DNA of 64,000 nt from Episyrphus balteatus (GCF_945859705.1 NC_079136.1:77748867-77812866); one strand, 5' to 3'. Numbered from the stretch's first letter, positions 22,978-35,640 are shown. Notes: a model not told the origin generated them from the sequence alone. Program-made: numbers and translations.

Positions 22978-23240
22978 AGACTGCGATCTCATGGTTCTTT
23001 GCAGTTATTAAAGACGTCTTCCAAAAAAAAAAAAACAAAACACTTATAGAACTTAAGTTTGATTAGTACAAAAAAAGCTTTAATTTTTTACCATGTGATA
23101 CCTACATAAATACAATTGTAGTTTATTTTTAATTTTTAATTAAGAACTTGTTCATATTTATATAATTTTTTCCTTTGAAAATAATCCAGTTACATTTATT
23201 GTTTGTCAATTTATTATTATGTTTTAAAAAAATATATGAA
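22978..23240 (+). promoter_or_regulatory. mγ 3' UTR with GY, Brd and K boxes
   Basis: GY box GTCTTCC (23016-23022), Brd box AGCTTTA (23076-23082) and K box TGTGAT (23094-23099) lie within 85 nt. In Drosophila these correspond to miR-7, miR-4/79 and miR-2/11/13 target seeds. No canonical AATAAA was found close by, so the 3' end is open. Confidence 0.8.
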
Positions 23241-23489
23241 TACTTATGTTTAAAAACAAAAACAAAAATCAATTTTTATTTCATTGAACTTTAATTCACT
23301 TTTTGGTAATTTTGAAATCTTAAGGGAACTTGGTCTGCTGGTGTCTCGAACTCTATTTTTTTTTTTCAGTTTTCTTTAAAGGTCAAAAAAGAAGTAGCCT
23401 AATGGAGAATTAGCGGGAAAATTTGTGCATTTTATTAATTGAAAGACAACACATAGAAAACATAACGCCAAAGATAACTTTACGTCTAA

Positions 23490-25195
23490 TATATTTAGAG
23501 TCGATTTTTCAATCTTTTAATAAACAGTCAGTTAAATGTTCGACGAATAAAGTTATTAGGCTCATAAACAATCTGATAACAAAATTGAATCTTTCAATCA
23601 AGAAAACTCTATTCTACAGAATAACAAAAAAAATATGTCAAATTCAAAAATATTCAAAAGCAACCGTCATTTTTATTCAAAATTGTTTTTGTTTTCTTGC
23701 GTTTTCTTGTATTTTTTAAACGCGTTGGTCCTTAAATTTGTGAAATAATAGCATCTTTATAATTTATAATCTCAAAGAAATCCATTTTATCAATATTTTC
23801 TACAAAAAAACTTTACAATTGACACACTATTTTTGTTGAGATTATTCCTTAGAATAATTTTTATTCGTCTCTGAAAGAAGCAGATAGTTTTATTGCTCTA
23901 ATAAATGTTTTATTCCTAGGAATATGCTACATACATATCGTCGCCGTAAAGGAAAATTGTTCTAAGAGCCGATTTTTCCATCTTCTAATAAACAGTCAGT
24001 TAACTGTTCGACGAATAAATTTATTAGGCTCATAAACAATCGGATAACAACATTGAATTTTTCAATCAAAAATAATTTATTCTACAGAATAACAAAAAAA
24101 AAATTGTCAAATTAAATAATATTTAAAACTAAACGTCTTTTTTATTTATAATTGTTTTTGTTTTCTTGTGTTCCTCTGTATCCTCTGTATTCCTCAGTTA
24201 AACAGTCATTTAGTACTTATTCCTAAGGATAGAGAAAAAATCAATTTTTCAACAAGCAGATATAGCTTATTCCTTAGAATAAAACTATCTGCTTCTTTCA
24301 GAGACGAATAAAAATTATTTTAAGGAATAAACTCAACAAAAATATTGTGTCAGTTGTCAAAGCTGTTTTGAAAGAATTTAAAAAAAATTCAGTGGAACAC
24401 AAGAAAACAAAAACAATCATGAATAAAAATGACGTTTAATTTTAAATATTTTTGAATTTGACAATTTTTTTTTGTTATTCTGTAGAATAAATTATTCTTG
24501 ATTGAAAAATTAAATGTTTTTATCTGATTGTTTATGAGCCTAATAACTTTATTCGTCGAACAGTTAACTGACCTTTTGTTAGAAGATTGAAAAATTGGCT
24601 CTAAGTCACAAAAACCAAATTTTACAGGGGACGATTTCTAAGTTTCAAATTGATATAAAGCGACAATTTTCTGCTCGTTTGGCATTCAAGTTATGTGTTG
24701 TATAAAGTTTGTTCTTTTCTCTTGAATAATATATACAAGTTTACCTCATTAGTAGGTGCATACTATTTTCAATTATTTTATAAAACTAAAAACCCAAAAT
24801 TGGACATAGAACAATTCCTATACAAGTAAATTTTTTCCTTAAATAAAAAGTGGACTTAGAACAAAATATGATGGGACTTAGAACAATCAAGAATACTCGG
24901 GCTCATTTTCAAAAGGCTACTTCCCTGTTTTTATTGTTCTATGTACCATTAAATTATATTATCTGCGGAATGAAATTTTTTTTGGCAAAAACGGTTTTTA
25001 AATTCGGAAAGAGCACCCTCAAATTAGTAAAACTGCATCATTAACTTATTTTCCGTAAAAAGTGGATTTAGAACAATTTTGCTTTATGCCGACAATATTA
25101 ACTGACTGTTGAAAAATTGGTTTTCTCTTTATCTGGGGAATAAGTACTAACTGACTGTTTAACTGACTATTGAAAAATTGGCCCTTAGTCAGAAT
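23490..25195. mobile_element. Cluster of PIF/Harbinger-like MITE copies
   Basis: Several partial copies of the element at 48948-49376 lie here in both orientations. GATTTTTCAATCTTTTAATA with AACAGTCAGTTAAATG is at 23500-23540. A near-complete inverted pair spans 23968-24606 (GAGCCGATTTTTCCATCTTC to GAAAAATTGGCTCTAAG). TTGAAAAATTGGCCCTTAG ends at about 25188. The order suggests nested or head-to-head insertions. No transposase frame is visible; the 23423-23719 frame is low-complexity. Confidence 0.7.
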
Positions 25196-25199
25196 AAAG

Positions 25200-25785
25200 T
25201 TTAATGTACAAGAAATAAAGTTTATTTTGCGTTATTTTTCTCTGTGAAAGCGTTTCAGAATTTTTTTAAGATACCGTTTATCTTAATTTTGTGTTTTGAA
25301 TACGCTCTAAGAACTCTAAATTTGCCAAAAAAAAAAAAAAACAAAACAAAACAGAAATCGTAATCGCACATTTTGGTTTTGGCGTGTAAGTCAGTAAACA
25401 TATTTTTTTAGATAAAAAAAGTGAAACATTGCAGGAAAAAGCGAAGAAACGCACAAAAGTATGCACCAATAACAGATACATATAATAAAACATATAACCC
25501 TACAATTGCTTTTCTTTTTCTCAGAAGGTTATTTTGAGTCTGTGGAAATTTGTTGGATTAACCTACATACAATATAGATTATTTCAACCTAAAAACAAGT
25601 AGGCTTAAATGGGCGCTAGAGCTTGACTTATTCAAAACCGGGATTAGGTTGAAAAAATGAAATAATAAAGAACATATATGAAATGAAGATGTTTTCCTTA
25701 ATTTCTCAAATTACTTAAGAATTCAAACAGATGAACAAGCAAAACCTTCAGGAGCAAGAAGGGATTACTTATTATACTTTAAAGG
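25200..25785. other. Intergenic DNA, nothing recognised
   Basis: AT-rich with A tracts; no supported feature. Confidence 0.45.
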
Positions 25786-25791
25786 CTTGGC

Positions 25792-25928
25792 CACACCGGA
25801 GGGTATGCGTTATAGCGGTAACGATATTTGTACTAAAAAAATTCCACACCTGAACGTTGATGTGTCATACAAGTACCCTCACCGCTACCCGTACCGCTAC
25901 CGCATACCCTCCAGTGTGGCCAAGCCTT
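25792..25928. mobile_element. Short MITE with AAGGCTTGGCCACAC ends
   Basis: A 137-bp element whose start, AAGGCTTGGCCACACCGGAG, is mirrored by CTCCAGTGTGGCCAAGCCTT at the end. The inner GGGTATGCG/CGCATACCC also pairs. It is much less AT-rich than its flanks and has no coding capacity. Confidence 0.9.
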
Positions 25929-25929
25929 A

Positions 25930-28045
25930 AAAAATAAATTTTATTCAATTTTCTTTATTTGTTTGTTGTGAAAAATAAGAATCAAAATTCTATTTATTAA
26001 TAAAACTATTTGTTGCTAAATAGACGATCTGGTTTTGATTTCTTTAAAGGAAATATTTCTCCCAAATAGTATTACATATTAAAAAAAAAAATTAAAGACC
26101 TTTTCGGTTATGCTATGTTATTATGTAGGTATATCAGATAGCAACTATCCCTAATGCAACCTAAGGGTTGTCTCATGAATTATATTAATTTAATTTTTTT
26201 TCAGATATTTGACCTTATATCCCTCTTGAAAAGGGTACGATAAATTAGGGGGTGGAAAATAGTAACGGATTCTTGTAAAGGAGTCCAATACAAGCATTTT
26301 TTTTTTAAATACACGGTCATTTGTAAAATGTCAGAACCTGTAGGTCCCGAGTTTGTTCCTTTTTTTCGTTCATTGGCCGTTTTTTGGAATTTGGCTCCAT
26401 CATATATGTGTCAGATCACCAGGTGGAGGGTCCTGGTTCCATCAACAAGAGCATAATCAAAACACACTGACAGTTTTTTAAATAAAATTTTCAGTGCCGA
26501 AGAATTTTAAATGGTAAGAAACTAGTCTTTTATTTTTGAATTTTTCCAAAAGCTAGAAACATATGTGTGGTTTTCATTGTTTGTCAAAGAATCGATAGAG
26601 ATAATTCATTATAAAAAAAAAATGTATCACTATGTTTTTTTTTTATAAATGGCTCTCCGGAGACTATTTGTATTTCTATGCGCTGAACTCGAATCCGCGA
26701 AGTCCGTTGTACCAGATCCATGTTTTCGTGTTCTAAATATTTGGAATAGAATCAACTTTAAATAGTTTTAAATCTAATACAATTTTTTAATCTTTCTCTA
26801 AACCTTCTACCAATATTAACAATATTATATGTATTACACAGTGTTCATATTTATATGTGTATAAATATGTATAGATTTAAGGCAATTTGATCATTAAACA
26901 TGAACACGTGTGCATCCAAAAGATTTAAAAAAAAAGTAAACTAGCTACCTATCAACAGTAATCTAAAAAGCAAGAAAATCGAAAAAAATGAGTAAAAATA
27001 CAAAAAAAAAAAAGTAAACGAAGAAAAAAGATAAAATCACCGTATATAATCAGTTTAAAATGCCAGTGACCCAAGAGGGTATCCTTTCTTGCGTAAAAAT
27101 GTACCCCTATGTCCCATTGTTTACAATCACGTTCGCGTACAATAAACCCAAATTGAATATGAAAAGGACAAGAAAAAAAAAAATACTTGTATGTATACCC
27201 TATACTCGTATATTTTGAAATTGATGTCGATGAAATAACAGGTCATTGTTTGGATGATTTGTAGACAAACCCCGTAGCATTTCTTATAGTTTAAATTTTA
27301 AAAGACGTACAGTTCTTTAAGAAAGTAAAAAAAAAAAACTTAACTTAAACTAAATTTGTATTCATGGAAACCGAAATATCGTGGGAACGCGTTCTTCCCT
27401 TATGATCGTGTATATCGTGTGTCCTTTTGTATACCAGATTTCTTTTCTTAAAATAACAAAGCCTCATCTAATCGTTAGGTTCTGAAGATAATAATAATGG
27501 AACCTAAGAAATCGATGTATGTGTGTATTTTAAGATGGATAAGAAGAAAATAAAACCTTTTTCTTCTTCTTTTTATTAGTAGCCTGTGTTGACTGTTGAT
27601 AAATATTTTTCGGTGGTGATGTCCTTTGGTGTTAGCACGTGCGCACACATTTATTGGGTCTCTCTGAACGCTTATTGTACGGGTTTCAACATTTTTGTTA
27701 TTGTTAATTTGTTTTTTTTTTTTTCTTTTTTGTTGTTGGCTACGTCTTGGTAATCATCGTGCTTGCTTTTCGGTTTGCCCGTAATCGAAGACAATGCAGT
27801 AAATTATGTCATTAGGCAGTTAGAAATTTGATAGTTACGGCATAAAGAGGAAGGATCCTTGAAAAAAGACTACCTGCTAAACTATGTGTGTCTTTTAACT
27901 ACGTCGTTTCAAATAATGTTTAAAATTTCAATTTTCGTGGTTGAATGAGCACTTTGGGATTTTTAATTTGATACTAATGGGAAAATTAAATAAGAGGCGT
28001 ACCTAGCATGTTTAAAAATTATTTTCGGTTGAAAAAATTCTTTTA
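25930..28045. other. Intergenic DNA with a possible regulatory island at 27.3-27.7 kb
   Basis: Mostly AT-rich. A Su(H) consensus CGTGGGAA lies at 27380-27387 without a partner at SPS spacing. CACGTG cores occur at 26905-26910 and 27636-27641; the second is flanked as GCACGTGCGC, similar to preferred E(spl) bHLH sites. No gene is recognisable. Confidence 0.4.
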
Positions 28046-28049
28046 CAAA

Positions 28050-28935
28050 CACCATCGTGGTCAAAAGTTTGGAACCACATGAAGCAAACATGAAAAATTA
28101 TTACAAAAGTCAATCTTTTGACCAAAAATGACCGAATAAAAAAAAAATAAAGTCTGTATCAGTCGATTCTGAGTGTGATCCGATCCTATTTGGAAAAGGA
28201 CCAAAGCCATTGCCGAAGGCATTTATCATCAATTGCCAATATACTCAGGACCACTATTTATTGCGCGATTGAAAAAGGCTGGACTTATTATTAGCATAGA
28301 TAACTTAGATAAGTCTAAAATCTGCTTTAAGTAGTTTAATGTGAGGATGTTTGAAGACCAAGCAAGAAAAGAAATCAGCTATTAAAGACTTTCTAGTGTC
28401 CCAAAAAGACTTGCCATTTAAGGCGATTTTTTGGACTTTCTGACTAGGATCCTTGTAGGATCGTAAACAACTAGGTATCCCCGACTTGCGGCACCAAATA
28501 CAAATACGTTAAAGAAGGTGTCAAATCTGAGTTTGGTGAAGATATTGCATTCAATAATTTTTCTGATTTTGGTTTCTTTTGGTTGTTTGTTGTTGTTTGG
28601 TAATTTTGGTTTGTAACAGGAATGATTTTTTTTACACGATAGGCCAGGTCATTCAGGCAGCCAAGAACCCACACTCACATCCGACGAGCTTCAGCAAGCA
28701 TACTATAATGCCTGGTCTAAGCCGAGTAGACAATTTTCCATCTTAGATTTTCATGTAGGATCTGTACCAACAAGATGTAAGAGTTAAGACAATTTTTATA
28801 AGGTTCTACATCAGATTTTTTCAAGTTTCATTTATTATTTTGTTTAATATATAAAAATCAACAAAATAGTTCATTATAATAGAAAATGAAAAGTTGATAT
28901 TTTTTAATGTGGTTCCAAACTTTTTGCGGAGGGTG
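28050..28935. mobile_element. Decayed Tc1-like transposon
   Basis: The left end CACCATCGTGGTCAAAAG with GTTTGGAACCACAT is mirrored by ATGTGGTTCCAAACTTTT, ending in GGGTG followed by TA. Between the ends lies about 830 bp with no intact transposase. The AAAAGTTTGGAACCAC-type ends and the TA flank fit Tc1/mariner. Confidence 0.7.
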
Positions 28936-28939
28936 TATG

Positions 28940-29665
28940 TACTTCCTGAAAAATACGAAATGCAAACTGGCTTTAGTGGCCATAAGGAGAACTAACGTTT
29001 GTATTTTAAAGAATAAAGAAGAAAGAACTTCATAGGTAAAAGTTTGTCTAATAAAAGAAAAAAAAAAAAAAAAAAAACAAATGCTGTAAATTATCAAAGA
29101 GTTTTTAAAAAATAAAGAAAATTAAATAAAACCGAAAATCTACTTATTAAAGAATTTAAATCGCTTAAATCTTCAGCAATATAGTACTTAAATATATACG
29201 AATCCATGTTAAGTCACAAGGTACAACAATGACATCTGAATTCTTTTAAAGTAATCTCCAACAAAAACTTTAAAAAATAAACAACACATTTTGCATTGAT
29301 CCGGTTTGTTATGTGGTTTAGTAAGATATAGATAATACTTGACGAATGCCAGCATCTAAAATTAACTGTTGTCTTCATGACCTTTTTACGCTCATAAATA
29401 AAATAGCAGTCAACAAATATACAATTAATTCAACACAGCTCTTGAGTTTGAGTCTTGAAGAATTGAACTGAATTGCTAGTCTTGTAGGTTGTGTCTGAGA
29501 TTGATTGTGATTGGTCTCAAGAGAGTGTTGATTAACGTTCAATAAAACATCTTTTAATGCCAAGTCTGAGTAAATAAATAAATTAGTATCCTGTTCCAAA
29601 GATAGGTATAGTTTGTATCTTTATTAGCGCTCTCATCACATCATACAATAAGCAATCAAATTTCT
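28940..29665. other. AT-rich intergenic DNA
   Basis: Contains a long A tract near 29057 and no supported feature. Confidence 0.45.
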
Positions 29666-29669
29666 GTAT

Positions 29670-30035
29670 TAAGTTATGGACCTTTATCTTGAATATCAAA
29701 GCATTAGAACCCAAACTATAAGCTTTTTTAAACAACAATTTCAAGCCTATTTTGAGAGTTTTGTTGTTCAATTTTTTGTTAGTTTGAATCGTTTAAAAAA
29801 CTGTCCAACAAAAACAAAAGTGGTTGGCTTAAAAATCTTGTATTATGAGTTCTATTGGTCGGGTTTTCATGATCAAAGCCTTCAGTCTCAGGGAAATTGA
29901 CAGAGCATCATATTATATATTTAAAATATAAGCATAATTCAATTTTTTCTTTAACACATTTAACGATGCATTAATAATACTAATATTGCAATATCTAACA
30001 TTCTTAAAGCAATACAGCGAAACTTACAATGTAAA
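29670..30035 (+). repeat. Dispersed repeat family D, copy 1
   Basis: It matches 63650-64000 over most of its length: TAGAACCCAAACTATAAGC, a TATTTTGAGAGTTTT segment, a GGGAAATTGACAGAGCATCA segment and CTAATATTGCAATATCT. Orientation is the same. The family is unassigned. Confidence 0.8.
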
Positions 30036-30039
30036 AGTT

Positions 30040-31455
30040 TTTCCTAAGCTATAGCTCTCTCATTTGATACCAATTTCATTAATGGCCACTCAACGTCCAA
30101 AATGCCCATTCTCCTTTAATTTTATTAATTTAAAATTTCCAATTGAGAGTTTTTTTTATTGAAAAGTATATGGGTGATTCCACAAAAATCAGGGGTCGAA
30201 TTACGGCATACGATTACGATCATACATACAGCGTCAATACGTTAACGGATGTATCCCGTAATTCAACCCAGGCTTCTTTTGGCAGTTCTTTGTCTCAATA
30301 GTTCTAAGGATAATTTTAGATTTTCAATTCGTTGTATGCGATAAGTGATCAATTTAATTATGCGCTTAATAGAAAAGCTAATCACTTTATATGCAGAGTC
30401 AAAAGTCCACTGGTCAAAAGCCCACAATTGACCCACTTGCTTGGTTTATAAGTTCACACAACAATTACGAGTACAACCTATTAAGTCAAAAGTTTATAGA
30501 AAATTCATGTGGACTTGTGGTCCATCCTTTAAAAACTTCGACCACTTAGCAGGCCAAAATTCACAATGCTTCTGAGATAGCTTCGCTATCTCTCTCGAAA
30601 ACATTTATACAAACAAAAAAATAGACAAAATATAAAATTCTCGTAAATTTTATAAGTTTTATAATTTTTTTTTTTTAATTTTTGAAAAATTAATTATTTT
30701 CAAAAAATGAAAAAAAAATGAGTCGATTTTCAAAAGATTCTTCATTTGTGTACAATCAATTTTGAAAAATAAATTTTAAAAACAGTTTTGAAAAATTTAT
30801 TTAAATTTATTCAATAACGAAAAACCATAACCAAAAGAATATGTTTTTAAATAACATGGGTTAAAAGGTGTTTTTATTAAATCTATTGAACTTACTCTTT
30901 ATTGAAATCTTATTCTATACTATATTTACAATTGATTAATATGCCGAGTCAGGGCATTCAATTTAATAAAATTAAAAAAAAAAGTTCACTGTGGTGTATA
31001 CGTAATATTTTTGTTTTGTTTAGAAAAATTCAAGTAAAGTATATTAAATTGCATAATACATTGTGCTTCAAGAGGAATATATCAATCAAAAAGCTAAAGA
31101 GTAGAGGCCCCGTTTAGGTAGGAGGTACAATTTTCAAAAAAATTGACTTGGACAAATTTTTTTTATTAAAAATCAACTGTTACAACTACAACAACACCCA
31201 TAACTTATTGTAAAGCCAACAAAAACCTACAAACTTAAAAAATTTTCTAAGAATACAATTCCTCATGGTTTATGCGTACCTTAGGTATATTGAATAATGA
31301 CAACTAATTGATTTTTTCACAAAACGACAATCGACATTTAAAAAAAATCAAATCAAAATAAAATTATTCAACGAATAAATACAAATTATTAATTCTATCA
31401 TACCCTCTTCTTAAACAAACATAAATTGAATATGGAATTTAAATAAAAATCACAG
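30040..31455. other. Intergenic DNA with a solo CACTGTGGTGTATACG motif
   Basis: AT-rich. CACTGTGGTGTATACGTAAT at 30987-31006 is one end of the MITE seen at 15287-15462. Nothing else is supported. Confidence 0.5.
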
Positions 31456-31459
31456 TAGC

Positions 31460-32700
31460 CAAATCTCTAGACATTCAAGCACCGTATAATGCACATCTGG
31501 GAGGAAAATCCTGTTTACAAGCAGCACATGCTAAGCCAGCCCCAAACAGCGATACCAACGAGAAAAATTGAACCACAAGCCAAGCCAGAAGCCAAGAGTT
31601 CATGTGGGAAAAATGCAATAAATCCCAACCAAAACCCCACTCCTTGAGATTTGTAACCAACCGAGTAAAACGATCGTACGACCGACGTCGAGGCGAGCGA
31701 CGCGACGTAGCATATTAAATATGTAGTTTGTGCACCACAAGGCGACAAACAACGGGTATAAACCATAAGATGTACTTATTAGGGGCTCACTAGATCCCCT
31801 TCCAATTTGCCTCCCTCCTTTCGAAAGGAGGCAAGCCTTTGCAAGATCTACCAGAACCAGCCAGCACCACCACACACTGGCATCATAATCGTTAAGACAG
31901 CGTGCCACACGGTGTGCGCACGGTCAGCTACCATTAATTTCCATTCACTGTTTGGTGTGCTGCGCGGCACAAACAACAAGACACTCAGATTCAGCTCTCG
32001 ATCTCGACTTGATTTCCAGCCTTTTTGTTTTTCTTAATAGTCCACTCCAAGATACATAGAGGCAACTCTGTCCATATAACTTTATCCAACCTCACTGGCT
32101 CAGGCTCACTCTTTAATTCTCCTCGAGTTTGATGCTTGGCAGCAGCCAGCCCGCAGTGGTGGGTTGCTGCCTGCTTTTGCTTCTGTGTAGCCGATCTACA
32201 CGGTTGGCGTGGCGTGGCAGTGCGGCGTCCGGCGAAACAACAATAACGATAAATACGATGACGACAATGACTGCTCCAAGGCAAGCCGGCAAAAAAGGAA
32301 TGAACAAAAAAAAAAAACACAAAAAAAAAATAACGTAACGATCGTGATCTTATGGAAAAAGGGCAGGTGTGTCGATCGTGTGAGAACCACGTTCCAAACC
32401 ATTTTCTCACGATCATCTCGAGTCTTGGGTCTTTTGTTTGAATGTTGGAATTGTAGGTTTTTTTTTCTTCTTCTTCTTCTTTGCTTTGTTGGAATCTCGT
32501 TATTATTAAGGCCTTACCCTCTTGCACCTTGCACCTCATTCGTTACGTTAACGATCTTTGTTTTCAACTCCCTGTTATTCCCTTGGCATTACTTGGAGAG
32601 TTCCTGGGTTGGTTGGGGCTCTCGGTACGATTGGTTTTTTGTAACCTCATGAATATGAACGGTTCTTCATCAGACCGATGATGATTTTTTGATGCTTGAT
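31460..32700. promoter_or_regulatory. Distal island with SPS + E box between mγ and mβ
   Basis: An E box GCAGGTG (32363-32369) is followed 9 bp later by inverted Su(H) sites TGTGAGAA (32379-32386) and TTCTCACG (32404-32411) with a 17-bp spacer. The order and spacing match the mγ promoter module, yet no TATA box or gene of either strand is adjacent. The nearest genes are mγ (9.4 kb) and mβ (9.1 kb). The island is clearly less AT-rich than its flanks. Open frames on both strands lack domains. Inference: a shared or shadow Notch-responsive enhancer. Confidence 0.7.
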
Positions 32701-32704
32701 GATT

Positions 32705-33045
32705 TTGTGATGTCAAAATTGCAGGAATTGCTCATTTCTTGTAGATTTTTTTATCTGATAGAGTAGATTCTGAAAGAGTCTAGAGTTTGGGTTTTTGCTG
32801 TTTATTTGCGAAGTTTATTTGTGTATGAGTCGCACAAAGTTGGTCCTACACAATCTGTTTTAGGAATTAAAAGCTTTTTATATAAAAATTCATAAAAGGA
32901 TAATTTTAAATTATTAAAAAAAATAATAAATAATAAATAATTCAAACATTTTTTTTAGGAATTGATTTAATTTTAATATTACTCAAACAGATAGGAACAA
33001 AATTTGTTTATATAATATATACATACATATAGCTAATAGATTGTG
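32705..33045. other. AT-rich spacer
   Basis: No supported feature. Confidence 0.4.
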
Positions 33046-33049
33046 AGAA

Positions 33050-33280
33050 ATCAAGAAAGCGGTTCTATGACAGGATGGCTTATAACGGTGCAAAAAATAT
33101 TTTTTTAGAGAGTTGAAAGCGTTAAACCTGTTTTGCAGAAATATACGTTTTTATGATACTGTTCATATCACAGGAACCGTTCAAAAACAAAATTCGGTGT
33201 TCCCTTTACGAAATCACTTCAAACCCTCACATACCAAGATTGAAACAAATTGTTTGAGTGGTTTAGCCTTTAGCTCCTGC
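33050..33280 (-). mobile_element. INE-1-like repeat, fragment
   Basis: A GCGGTTCTATGACAGG segment, a second ACAGGAACCGTTCAAAA segment and CATACCAAGATTGAAAC followed by GGTTTAGCCTTTAGCTCC match 10250-10510 in order. The copy is degraded. Confidence 0.55.
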
Positions 33281-33559
33281 TGGCTTTTATCTACTTTTTG
33301 AAAAGGAACATCGTTTTGAGCTGACTTTAACCTGTAAAACTAAGATTTTACTGAGACAACTAATTAGAAACGCGAAAGAAAAATCAACGTACCAAAAAAT
33401 ATTTTTACTCGGGTTTTATGTTCTAAAACGGTAAATGCTTGGTTGGGAATCTCTGCTGCTTCAATACTGCCCTAATTGGTTTTGCGTGGACTCGATCAAG
33501 CTTTGGCATCTCTTAACAGGAATCAAGCACCAAGCTTCTTTCGAACAAATATTTGAAAT

Positions 33560-33745
33560 TTTTTACATTTTCATTTTCACATCGTCCTCCCGCTCCCATA
33601 AATGTTCGATGAGGTTTAAGTTAGGACTTGGCGATGGATAATCAAGTACTTGCATAAAATGATTTTCTTAAAAGGTGTTTCCTAAGTTTCGCGGTATGCA
33701 TTGGGCCCATGGAACACGGAAGCATGACGATGAACAAAGTTAAAT
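33560..33745 (-). pseudogene. Tc1/mariner transposase C-terminal remnant
   Basis: The minus strand encodes LDYPSPSPNLNLIEHLWERE at about 33645-33586, the hallmark segment of Tc1-family transposases that ends at the third catalytic acidic residue. Upstream on the same strand, near 33715, a degraded GPMHTAKLRKHL resembles the catalytic DNxPxH segment, but its Asp is not in frame. No terminal repeats were located. It is a decayed, non-functional copy. Confidence 0.75.
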
Positions 33746-33749
33746 ACAT

Positions 33750-34765
33750 TGACATTCAATAAAAAAATAAAGTCGGTTAATAATTGTAAACATGAAATTA
33801 AACCACGAAAGAAAACGAAATGTTAAAAAATAATTTTTTTAAATAGAAAGTACGAACCGTCTTCAATAAATTTGTTTTTCTAATTTTTAGAGCATGAGAT
33901 AATTTTCACTATACCTACCTACTTTAAACGTCAAATGGGACAATAACAAACAACATTATAATAAAATTAAAACCCAGCACATTTGTTGAGCAAAGTCCAA
34001 TATTTTCCTCAATAAATGCTTCCTTTCCCTGCTACATTTAGCTCATTATGTGCTGCAGGTTGCACCAATGCAAAAAAATCAAAACCACACATTCTCTTTA
34101 AATTACTCGAGTTTGTCTATAAAAAAAAAATTACGTATACACCAGAGTGACCCGATATTTTTTTTTTTCAATTCAATTACCTGACTTACTTGGCATATTT
34201 CTCAAGTGAAAATGTCATATAGACCAAGACTTCAATATAGAGAGTTAGTTCAATAAATAAAAGTGATGCTCTGTGGAGAAGTCTTCAATCATCGTAATAA
34301 TGGTTTTGATACAATTTTTGTTTCAAACGAAATAAGGGTTATAAAAACATTAATTCCAAAAATAAAACAATTTCATTTGAAATCATGCAAACAGAATAGT
34401 TTCTGCTTAAAACAAAATTTTTCTTGCAAATAAAAAAAAAAGCTTACTTCAATAAATACAAATAAATGCTAAATGTGTTCTTTAAATATTGTCTAATTTC
34501 TTACAATTTTGTCTTTTTGGCAAAAGTACCATTCAGAAATACACTTAATTTAATACATTTTTCATTTGTTTAAAAACATAATTTAATAAACCTATCTTAT
34601 TTTACAGTAAATATTCCATTTCAGTTTTTTTCTAAAAAAAAAAATATACAATTACCTTAATAACAATTAAAGTTTCCCACAATTAATTTTGCCTACAAAA
34701 ATTACTCAATTATGATTCTTTACTTCCGCAACTATACACGAATAACTTCACACCCAGTAATGTTG
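33750..34765. other. AT-rich intergenic DNA with a MITE-end motif
   Basis: ATTACGTATACACCAGAGTG at 34130-34149 is the inverted CACTGTGGTGTATACG-type motif with one change. Otherwise nothing is supported. Confidence 0.45.
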
Positions 34766-34769
34766 AGTT

Positions 34770-35640
34770 GAATAAACAACAATTCTCTCCCATCGTTTTT
34801 CCGTGGAAAAATAATTCTCAGCAAACTGTCGCCGTAGGCCGTTCAATGACCAACAAAGAAATTTCAAAAGAAACGATTAAACATTCAAAGACCTTCATTT
34901 GTTTATAATTCGACCTTCTCAAAGTCGTCAGATTCTACTTAAAGGAGGGGACTGAAAGAAATATTATAAAGATAAGAATAAGACATGCAACAAGAAACAA
35001 AAATACACCAAATGGTTGCGCGCGCGCGTTCATTCCACAGAGTCCACACCTACGACCTATCATGAGCACTAATAAACCTAACCCAAGTGTCTTTATGAAG
35101 TAAAACCACGCCAAGAGGCATTTTGCCCACCTCGATTCCATTAAACGCTACTTGGAGTTGAAACAACCTACTGTTCTGCCAATGCAATCGTTCATTTGGT
35201 AAAAAAAAAGGCAAGGGTATGCTTTCAAATAAATAGTTTCGTCTATCAAATAGGTATTTGCGCTTAAGTCACACGCCATCATCCATCCACCCATCTAGCC
35301 AACAAAAAAAATATCTATAAAGTTTGACATGAATATGGCCACAGTCCCACAGTGTAGGCATGCAAACGGAGCTTCAAAATGTTTTCAGGGAATATTTTCT
35401 CACACTTTGACTGCTACCATCGAGCACGAGCTTGGTATAAATGAAAGGGGAAAACTTAAGCCTACTTATAGCCATAGCCATCATCGCCAACACTCCCAAG
35501 AAATGCCGGCCGGACTGTTGGGTGCGACGACAGCAAATGATGTTTATTTAAATTTTATCTTTGGTGTTCTTTTTCAATATTTATTCCGGGTAAAGGCAAA
35601 TTTGTCACGTGTAGTTATTTCGCCAGTTTTTTAAGACTGG
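34770..35640. promoter_or_regulatory. Less AT-rich island with a single Su(H) site
   Basis: Non-repetitive sequence of balanced composition. It contains an alternating CG run (35018-35028) continuing into GTTCA, and a Su(H) consensus TTCTCACA (35397-35404, minus strand). No E box of the RCAGSTG type was seen. The open frames 34935-35141 and 35329-35634 have no recognised domain. It may be an enhancer of mβ, about 6 kb away. Confidence 0.35.

Noticed and set aside
31515..32652. Several overlapping frames up to 182 codons around the orphan SPS
   Set aside because: They overlap on both strands, show no domain and run through homopolymers; less AT-rich DNA simply has fewer stop codons.
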